A DNA stretch of 64,000 nt from Maribacter sp. MMG018 (GCF_018100785.1 NZ_JAGJEC010000001.1:806001-870000), one strand, 5' to 3'. Positions 17,913-30,120 are shown, counted from the stretch's first letter. The notes: generated from the sequence alone by a model not told the origin. Numbers and translations: made by a program.

Positions 17913-19124
17913 TTAATACTCGTCTAAATGTTCTGGATATAGAAAATTATTATACGGAAAACGGGTCACATGAATGTCCCTTACCTCATCATAGACACGT
18001 TTTCTGAACTCGCCCAGGTTTTCTTTGTTCAGGGCAGATATAAAGAGGGCCCTATCGCCAACTTTTTCCATCCAGGTACTTTTCCATTCGTCAATGGTAA
18101 AATGTTTTGTGGTACGTTCGGTGATTAAATCGTCCTCGTCTATGGTCTCGTGCTCGTACTGGTCTATTTTATTGAAGACCATGATGGTTTTTTTGTCAGA
18201 ACTTTCGATTTCCGACAGTATTTTGTTTACAGATTCGATATGCTCATCGAACTGAGGGTGCGAAATATCCACTACATGAAGTAGAAGGTCCGCCTCACGC
18301 ACTTCGTCCAAGGTGCTTTTAAAGCTCTCTACGAGCTGTGTAGGCAGTTTTCGGATAAATCCAACGGTATCGCTCAAAAGAAATGGGAGATTGCCTATGA
18401 CCACTTTTCTAACAGTAGTGTCCAGTGTGGCAAAAAGCTTGTTTTCGGCAAATACATCACTTTTACTAATAACGTTCATTAAAGTCGACTTGCCCACATT
18501 GGTATACCCCACCAGGGCCACCCTTACCAAAGCGCCCCTGTTACCCCTTTGGGTCTCCATTTGTTTATCTATTTTTTGCAGCTTTTTTTTGAGCAGGGTT
18601 ATACGGTCACGAACTATACGCCTATCCGTTTCGATTTCGGTTTCACCAGGTCCGCGCATACCAATACCCCCTTTTTGTCTTTCCAAGTGGGTCCATAGCC
18701 CGGTAAGTCTCGGCAATAGGTATTGATATTGCGCCAGCTCTACTTGCGTGCGTGCATAGCTGGTTTGGGCCCTTTGGGCAAAAATGTCAAGAATTAAACT
18801 TGTTCTGTCTATTATTTTACAGCGTAACTGTTTTTCGATATTTCTTTGCTGGGCGGCAGAAAGTTCATCATCAAAGATGACGGCGCCTATTTCGTTTTCT
18901 TCCACAAAACGTTCTACCTCCTGCATTTTTCCACTTCCAATAAGCGTTTTTGGATTGGGAATATCCATTCTTTGAACAAATCGCTTCACCACTTCGCCCC
19001 CGGCCGTATAGGTAAGAAATTCAAGTTCGTCCAAGTATTCGGTAACCTTCTCTTCAGACTGTTCTTTGTTCATGATACCGATAAGAACGGCCTTTTCGTA
19101 TTCTGTTGTTTTCTTTTCTAGCAT
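17913..19124 (-). CDS. hflX: Ribosome-associated GTPase HflX
   Basis: A 403-residue HflX, a GTPase that splits stalled or stress-inactivated ribosomes. The N-terminal HflX domain includes GSGKMQEVERFV and VIFDDELSAAQQRNIEK, then IDRTSLILDIFAQRA; the middle linker has GGIGMRGPGETEIETDRR. The G domain has G1 GYTNVGKST, G3 DTVGF, G4 NKID and G5 ISALN. The C-terminal tail is short. An overlapping 69-residue frame on the other strand at the 3' end is not credible. A TAGATTTG box lies about 17 bases upstream of the start. Confidence 0.95.
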   Translation of the reverse strand: MLEKKTTEYEKAVLIGIMNKEQSEEKVTEYLDELEFLTYTAGGEVVKRFVQRMDIPNPKTLIGSGKMQEVERFVEENEIGAVIFDDELSAAQQRNIEKQLRCKIIDRTSLILDIFAQRAQTSYARTQVELAQYQYLLPRLTGLWTHLERQKGGIGMRGPGETEIETDRRIVRDRITLLKKKLQKIDKQMETQRGNRGALVRVALVGYTNVGKSTLMNVISKSDVFAENKLFATLDTTVRKVVIGNLPFLLSDTVGFIRKLPTQLVESFKSTLDEVREADLLLHVVDISHPQFDEHIESVNKILSEIESSDKKTIMVFNKIDQYEHETIDEDDLITERTTKHFTIDEWKSTWMEKVGDRALFISALNKENLGEFRKRVYDEVRDIHVTRFPYNNFLYPEHLDEY

Positions 19125-19140
19125 TGAATCAATTAAAGTA

Positions 19141-19148
19141 CAAATCTA
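19141..19148 (-). promoter_or_regulatory. Promoter -7 box of hflX
   Basis: The minus strand reads TAGATTTG, an exact TAnnTTTG match, giving a leader of about ten bases before the hflX ATG at 19124. Confidence 0.5.
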
Positions 19149-19258
19149 AACAATGTTTCTAAAGCCATTTTTTACAAAAGTATTTTATTATGTACTTACG
19201 TCTAAAATAATGGGATAGTTTCTATAATTTAGGCTTTTAGAACCAACCTAGATACATA

Positions 19259-21988
19259 ATGACTCTGATTCACACAGTAATTACCCGGCCTAGATTACTA
19301 AAAAACTATTTTTCCCAAGGTCTACTCTTGATCTTTATGTTAACGGTATTTAAGGTTCAGGCTCAGGTAGAAACGATTCCTACACCTAAAGATATTATTG
19401 GTTTTGAAGTAGGCGCAGACTTTCACTTGGCGACCTACGACCAATCTATAGCTTATTTTAAAGCATTGGACGCGGCCAGTGATTTGGTAGAAATGCGAGA
19501 AACCGGAAAAACATCCGAAGGGCGAACTTGGTATTATGTGCTTATTTCCTCTAAAGAGAATCTTGCCAAAATAGATCATTACAAGGGTATTTCCCAAAAA
19601 TTGGCCCATCCGGAAGGTATTGGTCGTGAAGAAGCTAAAAAATTAGCGGAAGAGGGTAAGGCAATAGTTGACCTTAGTGGAGGGTTACATGCTTCTGAAG
19701 TCGCCGGGGCGCAACATATAATTACATTGGCCCACCAAATTGTGAGCGAAGCGGATACCAAAAAATTCAAACCCATTTTAGACGATGTTATTCTGGTGCT
19801 ATGGCCGTCGCTGAACCCAGATGGGCAAGATATTATTGCAAATTGGTACATGTCCAATGTGGGTACTCCGTACGAAACAGCTAGAACCCCTTGGCTTTAT
19901 CAGAAATATGTTGGTCATGACAATAATAGGGATGCCTATATGCTTAATATGTTAGAGTCTAGGGTGGTAGGTAGAACCTGGAGGGAATGGGAACCCAATA
20001 TAATTCATGTACACCATCAATCATCGCCATTTCCGACAAGAATATGGTTGCCGCCTTTTGCGGAACCTATTGCCCCGCAAACACCTGCGATAGTGGCAAG
20101 GGAAGTAAATATGATAGGTATGGCCATGGCGCAAGAACTTGAAACGGAAGGTTTGCCGGGGGCCGTTCATATGGGAAAAGGCTTTGATGCCTGGTACCCG
20201 GGGTACATAGACTATTTGCCGGCAATGCAGAACATACCTTCGTTTTGGACAGAAACCGCCCTTTATAGGTATGCGACCCCTTATTTTTATACCATTCAAG
20301 ATTTTCCGGCCCATCGAAAGGACCTTCGGGTAGAATCTCTTTATAACAGTCCGTGGAAAGGGGGCTGGTGGCGATTGAGCGATGCTATGAAATACATGCA
20401 GACGGCATCTATCGCTGTTTTGGACTATAGTGCCAAGTATAAGGAAACCTTGCTGTTCAATAAGTATCAAGCAGCGAGCAATACCATAGAAAAATATAAA
20501 AAGGAACCCCCATTTGCCTATATCGTACCACAAAAACAACGAGATCCTGTTCGCCCGGTAGAGCTATTAAAACGTCTGGCATTTAATGGGGCCAAGATTT
20601 ATGAGCTGGATAAATCTATGGAGTATGCCGGTGTCAACTATCCAAAAGGAACATGGGTGATTCCCTTAGACCAAGAATTCGGTGAAATGATACGACAGGT
20701 GTTGGATGTACAGGAATATCCAGATTTACGGGAATCTCCCGATGGGCCTTTGGAACAACCCTATGATGCGGCGGGGTGGACCTTGCCTTTTCAAATGGAG
20801 GTACAGGTCGTATCAGGTACGGTACCCTTGTCAGAAGAATTTAGGGCAGCCATGTCTTTGGTTCAGGGGACTCCTATAGAGACATCGGATGATGAAACGG
20901 AAGACCTTAATAAGGTAGACATGGCGCCCGGGGCGGGTTTTGACACCGATAGGGTTGCAGCGGGTATAAAGCCCTTGCCCGGAACCCTAAGAGGAGGGGG
21001 AAGTACCTTGTGGTTAGACCCCACCGAGAACAATACTTTTAGGGTATTGACCGATGCTATGGACGACGGGTATGGAATAGTATATGATGCAGAAGAGAGA
21101 AAATATGGCGTTAAGGGCGCCAGTAAGGGAAAAGCGCAACGATGGGTTGGTGATTATGCCGTTAATGGTATAATGAACTCTAGGTCCGGGGATGCTAAAG
21201 TTACCTCTAGGATTGCCGTATATAGGCCATGGACGGCTAGTATGGATATGGGTTGGACTCGGTGGTTGTTGGATAGTTTTGGTTTTTCCTATACCTCTAT
21301 TAGAAATATGGATTTTAAAACGGGGAGCTTAAAAGACCGTTTTGATGTAATCGTTATTGCTTCCGATAGGCCAAGCGCTATTGAAAACGGTATCCAACAA
21401 GGTGGAGCTCCGTCTCAATATACTAAAGGGTTGGGGGATTTAGAAAAAAGAAACCTAGATGCTTTTGTAAAAGAAGGTGGAACGTTGATAGCCTTGAACA
21501 GAAGTGTCGATTTTGCTATCGAAGCCCTACATCTACCAGTAGAAAACGTAGTGAAAGGAGTGGATCGGGCCAAGTTTTTTACGGGTGGTTCCATAATGCA
21601 GGTAGAGACCAGTCTTACGCACCCGGTAATGGCCGGCATGATGAAGAATGCCAATATATTTGTGTACAACAGCCCGGTATTTGAGCTTGCGGAAGGTTTT
21701 AAAGGAGAGGTCCTGGCTAAATACCAAGAAAAGGGTTCTCCGTTAATGTCCGGTTATTTGGTCGGCGAGGAGTATATGAACGGCAGGGCGGCCGCCCTCG
21801 ATGTGCATCATGGCAACGGACATGTGTTGTTGTTCGGTTTTCAGCCTCAATGGCGTGGTCAACCTATGGGAACATATCGTACCCTGTTCAATGCCCTTTT
21901 GTATACCAATGCGTTACCAACATCTATACCCGAAGCAGGTGAAGGGTGGATAGGGCACTTATTCGTTTTGGAGGAAGAATCCGAATAA
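19259..21988 (+). CDS. Secreted M14-family zinc metallopeptidase
   Basis: A 909-residue exported peptidase. The signal peptide ends near VQAQ at about residue 37. The M14 carboxypeptidase domain follows: the HxxE zinc motif is in SGGLHASEVAG (about residues 140-150), a further histidine is in IIHVHHQSSPF and a candidate catalytic Glu is in SFWTETALYRY. After the peptidase part come about 500 residues with a class-I amidotransferase-like Rossmann region (FDVIVIASDRPS and the following). This long architecture is common in marine Bacteroidota for periplasmic peptide breakdown. Exact cleavage specificity cannot be read from sequence. Confidence 0.88.
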   Translation: MTLIHTVITRPRLLKNYFSQGLLLIFMLTVFKVQAQVETIPTPKDIIGFEVGADFHLATYDQSIAYFKALDAASDLVEMRETGKTSEGRTWYYVLISSKENLAKIDHYKGISQKLAHPEGIGREEAKKLAEEGKAIVDLSGGLHASEVAGAQHIITLAHQIVSEADTKKFKPILDDVILVLWPSLNPDGQDIIANWYMSNVGTPYETARTPWLYQKYVGHDNNRDAYMLNMLESRVVGRTWREWEPNIIHVHHQSSPFPTRIWLPPFAEPIAPQTPAIVAREVNMIGMAMAQELETEGLPGAVHMGKGFDAWYPGYIDYLPAMQNIPSFWTETALYRYATPYFYTIQDFPAHRKDLRVESLYNSPWKGGWWRLSDAMKYMQTASIAVLDYSAKYKETLLFNKYQAASNTIEKYKKEPPFAYIVPQKQRDPVRPVELLKRLAFNGAKIYELDKSMEYAGVNYPKGTWVIPLDQEFGEMIRQVLDVQEYPDLRESPDGPLEQPYDAAGWTLPFQMEVQVVSGTVPLSEEFRAAMSLVQGTPIETSDDETEDLNKVDMAPGAGFDTDRVAAGIKPLPGTLRGGGSTLWLDPTENNTFRVLTDAMDDGYGIVYDAEERKYGVKGASKGKAQRWVGDYAVNGIMNSRSGDAKVTSRIAVYRPWTASMDMGWTRWLLDSFGFSYTSIRNMDFKTGSLKDRFDVIVIASDRPSAIENGIQQGGAPSQYTKGLGDLEKRNLDAFVKEGGTLIALNRSVDFAIEALHLPVENVVKGVDRAKFFTGGSIMQVETSLTHPVMAGMMKNANIFVYNSPVFELAEGFKGEVLAKYQEKGSPLMSGYLVGEEYMNGRAAALDVHHGNGHVLLFGFQPQWRGQPMGTYRTLFNALLYTNALPTSIPEAGEGWIGHLFVLEEESE

Positions 21989-22047
21989 TAAGGAGAGGCT
22001 TTTAAATACTCTTTTTATTTTTATCCCTTGATAAATTAGAAGATTGC

Positions 22048-23025
22048 ATGCGATTTCCATTGTTCAGAAAAAAATATAAGAAACATCTATTTACCATAGC
22101 GTTCTATAATTTAGAGAATCTTTTTGACGCCGAGGACAATGAATTTACTTTAGATGAAGACTTTACCCCTAAAGGTTTTAAAAAGTGGACACCCAAGAAA
22201 TACCGTAGAAAACTTGCTAAACTATCTAGAACTATTGCTAAGATAGGTAGCTCTGCCAATAAGTATCCTCCTGTTTTGATTGGGGTCGCAGAGGTCGAAA
22301 ATGAATCTGTTATGCAAGACCTTGTTAAGACCAAACCGATAGATCAGTACCACTATAGTTTTATACATTATGAATCTCCGGATGAACGGGGTATTGATAC
22401 GGGACTGATATACAATCAAAAGTATTTTGAGGTTATTACATCGAAGCCCATACCGCTTATCGTTGACAATTTGAATGGCGAAAGGGATACGACAAGAGAT
22501 ATTTTGTATGTATGCGGTAAATTAAATGGAGAAAAGGTCCATCTTTTTGTAAACCATTGGCCTTCTAGAAGAGACGGTAGCGATTCAACGGAATATAAAA
22601 GAATAAAAGCTGCACAGGTAATCAAAGAGGAAATGAGGGCCATTGAGAATGAAGACCCGTCTGCCAATTATATTGTAATGGGCGATTTTAACGATGATCC
22701 GAGGTCTAAGAGTATTCAAACACTACTGGAAAATACTTCTTTGCACAACCCAATGGAAAAATTACATGCACCTGAGTTAAGGGGAAGTGCCAGCTATAAG
22801 CGAAAATGGATCCTTTTTGACCAGATTATTCTCTCCCATAGTTTTTATAACTATGAAAAAAAGAGCCATAGTTTTCATACCGCGAATATTTTTGATGATG
22901 AGTTCTTAAAAGAACTAAAGGGTAAATACAAAGGAAGCCCGTACCGAACTTATGCGGGCAGAAAATATCTAGGAGGGTATAGCGATCATTTTCCTGTTTA
23001 TATAATTCTGAAATATAATTCGTAA
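22048..23025 (+). CDS. Endonuclease/exonuclease/phosphatase (EEP) family protein
   Basis: A 325-residue protein with the EEP fold. Motifs: AFYNLENLFD at the start, GVAEVENESV (the metal-binding Glu), HLFVNHWPSRRDGS, MGDFNDDP (Asp and Asn of the active site) and GGYSDHFPVYI with the catalytic His. There is no signal peptide. Family members hydrolyse nucleic acids, phosphoinositides or other phosphodiesters, so the substrate is unknown. It is 59 bp downstream of the M14 gene on the same strand. Confidence 0.9.
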   Translation: MRFPLFRKKYKKHLFTIAFYNLENLFDAEDNEFTLDEDFTPKGFKKWTPKKYRRKLAKLSRTIAKIGSSANKYPPVLIGVAEVENESVMQDLVKTKPIDQYHYSFIHYESPDERGIDTGLIYNQKYFEVITSKPIPLIVDNLNGERDTTRDILYVCGKLNGEKVHLFVNHWPSRRDGSDSTEYKRIKAAQVIKEEMRAIENEDPSANYIVMGDFNDDPRSKSIQTLLENTSLHNPMEKLHAPELRGSASYKRKWILFDQIILSHSFYNYEKKSHSFHTANIFDDEFLKELKGKYKGSPYRTYAGRKYLGGYSDHFPVYIILKYNS

Positions 23026-23106
23026 AGATTTCACTCTCAAAAAAGTAAGAATAATCCTATACACATCAAAAAATGATGATTTCACAACAACACTTGATAT
23101 TTAGGC

Positions 23107-23145
23107 GTGTATTTCATCGAATAAATCATCCTTTTAGTCGAAACT
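23107..23145. promoter_or_regulatory. Upstream motif shared with the start of the accessory island
   Basis: GTGTATTTCATCG followed by AT-rich sequence and CTTTTAGTCGAAA lies 60-95 bp before the T9SS subtilase. The same 13 bases, followed by a similar tail, occur at 28021, at the start of the island. It may be a regulator binding site; the regulator is not known. Confidence 0.4.
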
Positions 23146-23201
23146 GAAAGAATGTTTAGATATAATTGTAGTCCAAATCTTACATATCTAACTAACAAAT
23201 T

Positions 23202-25412
23202 ATGGACTACGGAAAGCAATCATACAATAAGAGTGTTCTTTTGGGGCTCTTATTTCTTTTTTTTCTAACAACCTCCTTCCTGACCGCCCAATCAAAAAAA
23301 ATAAATGAAATCATAAATAAGGAATACGATTTTTCTAAAATCGGATCAATGCAGGTCGACCTTGAGTTTGATTATGAAAAAAATAGGGCAAAGACCATGG
23401 CAATGGCCAAGGCAAATAATCTGAAGTTGAAAGAAGTATTGCCCAACGGTAAAAAGGTAGAACTGCAGGAAATTGGAGAAGATGGAAGTCCCATTTATTA
23501 TGAAACGTATTCCGATAATGCAAGTCAAGCTTGTAGAGCTTCGGAATTACATGCGAATGGCACCCTGAACCTAGATTTGGATGGTGCAGGTATGAAGGTA
23601 GGTGTGTGGGATTCTGGTGTAGCCCTTACAACCCATCAAGAATATGGTGATAGGGCAATGGTTGTAGATGGTAGTACAGAAATAGACGCACATGCAACAA
23701 TGGTTACCGGAAGTCTTATTTCTTCAGGAGTAAAAAAGGGGGCTCAAGGTGTAGCATATAAAGCAAATGTACTTTCGCACGACTGGACCCGTGATAAATT
23801 GGAAGTTATAGAAGCGGCCGCAAACGGCTTGTTGCTTTCCAACCATTCTTATGGAATTAAATCTGATAGGGTGCCCGACTGGTATTTTGGTTCTTATATT
23901 AAAGTGGCCCAAGATTGGGACAAGATTATGTATAACGCACCATATTATTTAATGGTTACGGCAGCGGGTAATGCCAGACATAGCGGAGATAACGAAACTC
24001 CTATATTCGGAACAAGTGCAGATGGTTTTGATTTAATGTTAGGTTTTACCGTTGCCAAGAACGGACTTACCGTTGCGGGATCCGATACCAAAATTGATGG
24101 CAATGGCAACTTAAAAAAAGCTACGGTGTCGGCTTACAGCAGTTACGGACCCGTAGATGATGGTAGAATTAAACCAGATTTGGCCGGTGACGGCTCTTCT
24201 ATCCTTTCTACAGATGCCGATGGTGATACCAGTTACGATGTTTCTTCAGGAACTTCAATGGCAACACCCGGTGTTACAGGAGCCTTGTTATTGTTGCAAC
24301 AGCACAATGAGCAGTTGTACGGTTCTTATCTAAAAGCGGCTACCCTTAAAGGGTTGGCCTTGCATACGGCCGATGATGTCGATACTCCCGGACCCGATTA
24401 TAAGATGGGTTGGGGTGTAATGAACGCAAAAAGAGCTGCAGAATTGGTATACAATAAGGAGTATAGTTCCTATGTTCTCGAAGACCAACTTTCTGAAGGT
24501 GATACATTCTCTTTTACCGTAATGGCAAATGGTAACGAACCCTTGGTCGCATCCATTTCATGGACCGACCCCGAATCAGATTATGTAAACAGAGGTGAAT
24601 TGAACGCCAAGACAGCCGCATTGGTTAACGATTTGGATATACGTGTAGTACAGGATGGCAAAACCTATTTTCCTTGGAAATTAAATCCGGCAAATCCCAA
24701 GGCGGCCGCTACCACAGGCGATAACCTGGTAGATCCTTTTGAACGAATAGATATACCCAGCGCAAAAGGCTCATATACGATAACGGTAACCCACAAAGGG
24801 ACCCTAAAATATGATATACAAGATTTTTCGTTGCTTATATCCGGTGTGGGCATTACTTCATGTAACCCAACGGCACCTAACAGTTTGTCTTTAAGTAATG
24901 CTATGGAAAATAGCGTTACCCTGTCATGGGAAGAAATGACCGATGGTTTGTACGAGGTACAGTATAGAAACAAAAAAGATGATAATTGGATGACGGATTA
25001 CGGCATGGAAGCGTACAAAACTTTAACCGGATTACAATTGAACGAAGATTATATTGTGAGGGTTCGTACGTTTTGCTCGCAAAATGTTGCTTCCGACTAT
25101 AGTATGGAATATAAATTTACTTTCGAAGGAGCCGAAACCGTAATCGGTGATTTAGGGGGCTACCAAACGCTTGGTGCCGACGGTACGGTAAAGTTCTCCG
25201 TATATCCGAATCCTGCGGTAGAACAGATCAATATAAGTTCAGAAGTGAGCGATACGGCTATGTATCGTATCATATCTGCCTCCGGTATTGAATTAAAGAT
25301 GGGCGATGTTCAAAATAATCAGGTCGATGTTGCTGATCTTGCTACAGGACTGTATGTGATACAGGTGCAAGATATGGGCGTGAACAAAAGTGCCAAGTTT
25401 TATAAATATTAA
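23202..25412 (+). CDS. Secreted S8 (subtilisin-like) serine peptidase with T9SS sorting domain
   Basis: A 736-residue secreted protease. After a signal peptide (to about residue 30, LTAQ) and a short propeptide, the subtilase triad is visible: Asp137 in GVWDSGV, His164 in DAHATMVTG and Ser352 in SGTSMATPG. A CUB-like/jelly-roll region follows, then a fibronectin type III domain (about residues 560-645) and a C-terminal T9SS type A sorting domain (about 665-736) with VYPNPAVEQINI and a final KFYKY. It should be exported by Sec, then passed across the outer membrane by the type IX system. A terminator follows. Confidence 0.93.
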   Translation: MDYGKQSYNKSVLLGLLFLFFLTTSFLTAQSKKINEIINKEYDFSKIGSMQVDLEFDYEKNRAKTMAMAKANNLKLKEVLPNGKKVELQEIGEDGSPIYYETYSDNASQACRASELHANGTLNLDLDGAGMKVGVWDSGVALTTHQEYGDRAMVVDGSTEIDAHATMVTGSLISSGVKKGAQGVAYKANVLSHDWTRDKLEVIEAAANGLLLSNHSYGIKSDRVPDWYFGSYIKVAQDWDKIMYNAPYYLMVTAAGNARHSGDNETPIFGTSADGFDLMLGFTVAKNGLTVAGSDTKIDGNGNLKKATVSAYSSYGPVDDGRIKPDLAGDGSSILSTDADGDTSYDVSSGTSMATPGVTGALLLLQQHNEQLYGSYLKAATLKGLALHTADDVDTPGPDYKMGWGVMNAKRAAELVYNKEYSSYVLEDQLSEGDTFSFTVMANGNEPLVASISWTDPESDYVNRGELNAKTAALVNDLDIRVVQDGKTYFPWKLNPANPKAAATTGDNLVDPFERIDIPSAKGSYTITVTHKGTLKYDIQDFSLLISGVGITSCNPTAPNSLSLSNAMENSVTLSWEEMTDGLYEVQYRNKKDDNWMTDYGMEAYKTLTGLQLNEDYIVRVRTFCSQNVASDYSMEYKFTFEGAETVIGDLGGYQTLGADGTVKFSVYPNPAVEQINISSEVSDTAMYRIISASGIELKMGDVQNNQVDVADLATGLYVIQVQDMGVNKSAKFYKY

Positions 25413-25459
25413 TATCGATTTGTAAACCTTCCCCCAACATTTATAGGTTTTTTCTTTAG

Positions 25460-25494
25460 ACCTGTCATTTTGCAGAACATGACAGGTTTTTTTT
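25460..25494 (+). terminator. Rho-independent terminator after the subtilase gene
   Basis: ACCTGTCAT / ATGACAGGT (9-bp stem, 10-base loop) is followed by a run of eight T. It separates the subtilase from katG. Confidence 0.88.
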
Positions 25495-25573
25495 ATGACG
25501 GTATTACAGTACCTTATGATAGATTATATTTATGTTATGATAACACAAATCAAGAGTTTATCTATTGATTTGA

Positions 25574-27871
<2,298 letters not shown>

Positions 27872-27896
27872 TAATCGAGCTAAATATCAATTGTAG

Positions 27897-27927
27897 AAAG
27901 GGCAGCTAAATAGCTGCCCTTTTTTTA
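27897..27927 (+). terminator. Rho-independent terminator after katG
   Basis: AAAGGGCAGCTA / TAGCTGCCCTTT is a perfect inverted repeat with a T-run, 25 bp past the katG stop. It insulates katG from the island that follows. Confidence 0.92.
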
Positions 27928-28020
27928 TTCGGTATTCTAAAATTGATAATTTGAACGCGGTAGTGGAGTCATTTGCCCTGAACAACATTTATGGAGAAGG
28001 TCTAGATTCGGTTTGTTTTA

Positions 28021-28058
28021 GTGTATTTCATCGGTAAAATCACGTCTTTTATCGTTAA
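28021..28058. promoter_or_regulatory. Upstream motif, second copy, at the proximal edge of the accessory island
   Basis: GTGTATTTCATCG followed by GTAAAATCACG and CTTTTATCGTTAAA. The first 13 bases are identical to the element at 23107 before the T9SS subtilase, with a similar tail. Here it stands before a truncated toxin-like fragment, so it could be the promoter or operator of a lost parent gene. Confidence 0.4.
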
Positions 28059-28125
28059 AACAGTAAAACCTCCATTTTTATAAGGCTTTTCTAAAAGGAG
28101 CGTAATATCGGTTTTTCTAACTTAT

Positions 28126-28302
28126 ATGGAAACCATTAATACTTTCATTGTCAAAAATCTTAGACCAACCGGGGTTTTAGCGTACAAAATGGATGAATTT
28201 ATTAAGGAGAGTTATATAGAAATAGGAGGACAGGCTACAAGAAGTGCTCCATTAGGTTGGTCAGGTGTTGTTGGGCAATATATAGAAGATTGGAATGGAT
28301 AA
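28126..28302 (+). pseudogene. Orphan toxin-tip-like fragment A (58 codons)
   Basis: A 58-codon frame from ATG at 28126 (METINTFIVKNLRP to YIEDWNG). It has no signal peptide and no family that I recognise. It ends 11 bp before the next gene start. By analogy with the better-supported fragments further along, it may be the C-terminal remnant of a polymorphic toxin displaced from its parent; alternatively it is a small gene of its own. Confidence 0.4.
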
Positions 28303-28313
28303 TTGTTATTAAA

Positions 28314-28919
28314 ATGAAGGTTTCTTTTTGTTTTCTACTAATTTTTCTCATGAATTATCAAGAAATGAACATGGATTATACTTTTTTGGATAAGTCTGTA
28401 AAAGAATTATTTGAAGGTCTAGAATATATTGAATGTAACAATGAAAATTTTAGAGAATGTTATTTCCCGGCAAGTAATTATAGCACTATCTCAGGAATAC
28501 CAACTAACTATAATTTTTTAGGATTTCCCGTACAGAAAATGGGAGCTTATGTAAATACAAAAAATGAATTGAAAAAGTTTACAATATCAGTTGAAGTGCC
28601 GGATGCTCGTTTTTTTTATGATCAAGTGGTAAAAGAATACGGAATGCCAGAAACATCTAGCCTATCAAAATTTTATTTAGAAAAATACGGATATAAAACG
28701 CCCAATGAAATCAACAAGGATTCATTGGATGAGTACTATCAAAATCTGAACAAACCTGAAATTGATGATTTTTCTATTGTTAGAAGCACTACATGGTATG
28801 ATATCGATAAAGGTTCCGGACGGACTCCAATAGGTATGATTGTTAGTAATAAAACTAGTCCTGAGGATATGTTTTCTAAAAGAGAAATATGGATAACCTT
28901 CTTTAGGCAAAGACAATAG
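28314..28919 (+). CDS. Small exported protein, putative immunity protein A
   Basis: A 201-residue protein starting at the ATG at 28314 (MKVSFCFLLIFLMNYQ); the frame is open 57 bases further up but that stretch overlaps the preceding fragment. The N-terminus is a short signal-like hydrophobic segment, so periplasmic location is possible. No family is recognised. It is AT-rich, acidic and lies directly behind toxin-like fragment A, which is the reason for suggesting an immunity role. The gene starting 15 bp later is also of this type. Confidence 0.6.
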   Translation: MKVSFCFLLIFLMNYQEMNMDYTFLDKSVKELFEGLEYIECNNENFRECYFPASNYSTISGIPTNYNFLGFPVQKMGAYVNTKNELKKFTISVEVPDARFFYDQVVKEYGMPETSSLSKFYLEKYGYKTPNEINKDSLDEYYQNLNKPEIDDFSIVRSTTWYDIDKGSGRTPIGMIVSNKTSPEDMFSKREIWITFFRQRQ

Positions 28920-28934
28920 CCTTTTTTATGAACT

Positions 28935-29399
28935 ATGAAAAATATCTTAACACTAGCAATTTTTTTTCTTTGCCTGAATCTTTTTTCTTGTAAAAAAGAA
29001 CAAAAAAATAATTCTGAATTAGAAAAAAATAACCGAGATAAATGTTTTAATCGAATTGAAAAAGTAAATCTTATCAATGAAATTCTTAAAACTGATAATA
29101 TTCAAACCTACCTACATCTAGATATCGAGGAAAGAAATCCAGTAAGGATAATTAAAAATGATTTCTTAATTGAACTCGATTCGTTTTTGCTTGATAAGCA
29201 TGGATATGTTAAAATAGTGGATTCTTTACCATATAATAAATTAAAACTCCAATTAGAATTATATCCAATGGATTCTTGTCGGTTTAGTAAAGGAAATTTT
29301 GTTTTCTATAGTCCCATAGAAAATGCAGAAGTAAATGGTAATATTGAATTAAAAGATTCGGTTTGGGTAATATCCGTTATTCAGGATATTGAATTTTAA
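28935..29399 (+). CDS. Small lipoprotein, putative immunity protein B (paralogue of the 31447 gene)
   Basis: A 154-residue predicted lipoprotein with lipobox NLFSC. From the middle on it is clearly related to the product of 31447-31914: YLHLDIEERNPVRIIKNDF matches FLHPKIEGRLPVKLVKNEF in composition and order, and YSPIENAEVNGNIELKD matches YYPIEGAIISGKVYKN. There is no toxin fragment before it (15-bp gap to gene A). Its stop codon abuts toxin fragment C. No known family is recognised; immunity function is inferred from the paralogue, location and context. Confidence 0.65.
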   Translation: MKNILTLAIFFLCLNLFSCKKEQKNNSELEKNNRDKCFNRIEKVNLINEILKTDNIQTYLHLDIEERNPVRIIKNDFLIELDSFLLDKHGYVKIVDSLPYNKLKLQLELYPMDSCRFSKGNFVFYSPIENAEVNGNIELKDSVWVISVIQDIEF

Positions 29400-29611
29400 A
29401 CCCAATATCCTTTATTGGCTCTACTGTTTTACATGAGTACACTCATTTAGGGGATTCAGTATTTGGAAATAATTTTTGGGGAAATGAATGGATTAATAGT
29501 GGTTTTAATTTGGAAACTGAGGCTGGACTTTTATTTGAAGAAATGATTTTTGGAGAAAAGGTTGAAATTTCAAATGCGGGTGTGATTCTTAAACGAAGTG
29601 GAGGTTTATGA
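29393..29611 (+). pseudogene. Orphan metallopeptidase-type toxin tip C (HEYTH)
   Basis: An open frame without a start codon begins at the very end of the preceding lipoprotein gene and runs 72 codons. It contains STVLHEYTHLGD, a gluzincin HExxH zinc motif, and then ETEAGLLFEE, where the downstream Glu is a plausible third ligand. It ends TGA overlapping the ATG of the next gene as ATGA. This is the usual look of a polymorphic-toxin C-terminal peptidase (tox-MPTase) domain without its carrier. It is too short to be an enzyme on its own. Confidence 0.65.
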
Positions 29612-30120
29612 AACATATATTAGTCTTACTCTTATACTTTAGTTTGTGTACAAATTGTTTAGCCCAAAAAACGGATGACTGTGATTTGTACGCCTCATCT
29701 ATCAGTAAAATAAAAACATTTAAATATCATAAATTGGATATAAAGTTCAATTTAGAAATTTCGGAATCATTAAAAAAATCAATACTAAACTCTGAACTAT
29801 TCGATAATCAGGAAAAGGTAGCTTTAGAAAAAATTCTTTCAGATTATAAAATTAAGAAAACGATGTATCCGTGCAAAAGGATAAGAGATTTGGTGATGAA
29901 CATAAAAGGTAGAGAACTAAATAATGATGTTGACAAGGGCATTGTCATAAACTATTTAGAACCTGTGTGGATAGATAGTGGAAACGCATATCTAATTATG
30001 GAGCAAATTTCAACGAGTAGCAAAACAGGAGTTACTGTAGGTGCAACTATAATGGAAATTTATGCTAAAATGGGGAGTGATTGGGTCGCTGAAGATAAAC
30101 TAATTTTGGAGCAGTTATGA
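29608..30120 (+). CDS. Exported small protein, putative immunity protein C1
   Basis: A 170-residue protein with a signal peptide (MKHILVLLLYFSLCTNCLAQ), so probably periplasmic; the TNC preceding Ala could alternatively be a lipobox. Its start overlaps the stop of the HEYTH fragment (ATGA), the classical coupling of toxin and immunity genes. The last 60 residues (PVWIDSGNAYLIMEQ, then GATIMEIYAKMGSDWVAEDKL) share a layout with the next gene and with the 30811 frame: a PV strand, an aromatic or aliphatic strand and a final W...E/K segment. Family not recognised. Confidence 0.65.
   Translation: MKHILVLLLYFSLCTNCLAQKTDDCDLYASSISKIKTFKYHKLDIKFNLEISESLKKSILNSELFDNQEKVALEKILSDYKIKKTMYPCKRIRDLVMNIKGRELNNDVDKGIVINYLEPVWIDSGNAYLIMEQISTSSKTGVTVGATIMEIYAKMGSDWVAEDKLILEQL

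Noticed and set aside
17798-18007. A 69-codon plus-strand frame overlapping the hflX 3' end
   Set aside because: Largely antisense to a well-supported gene, with an odd Cys-rich composition; no independent support.
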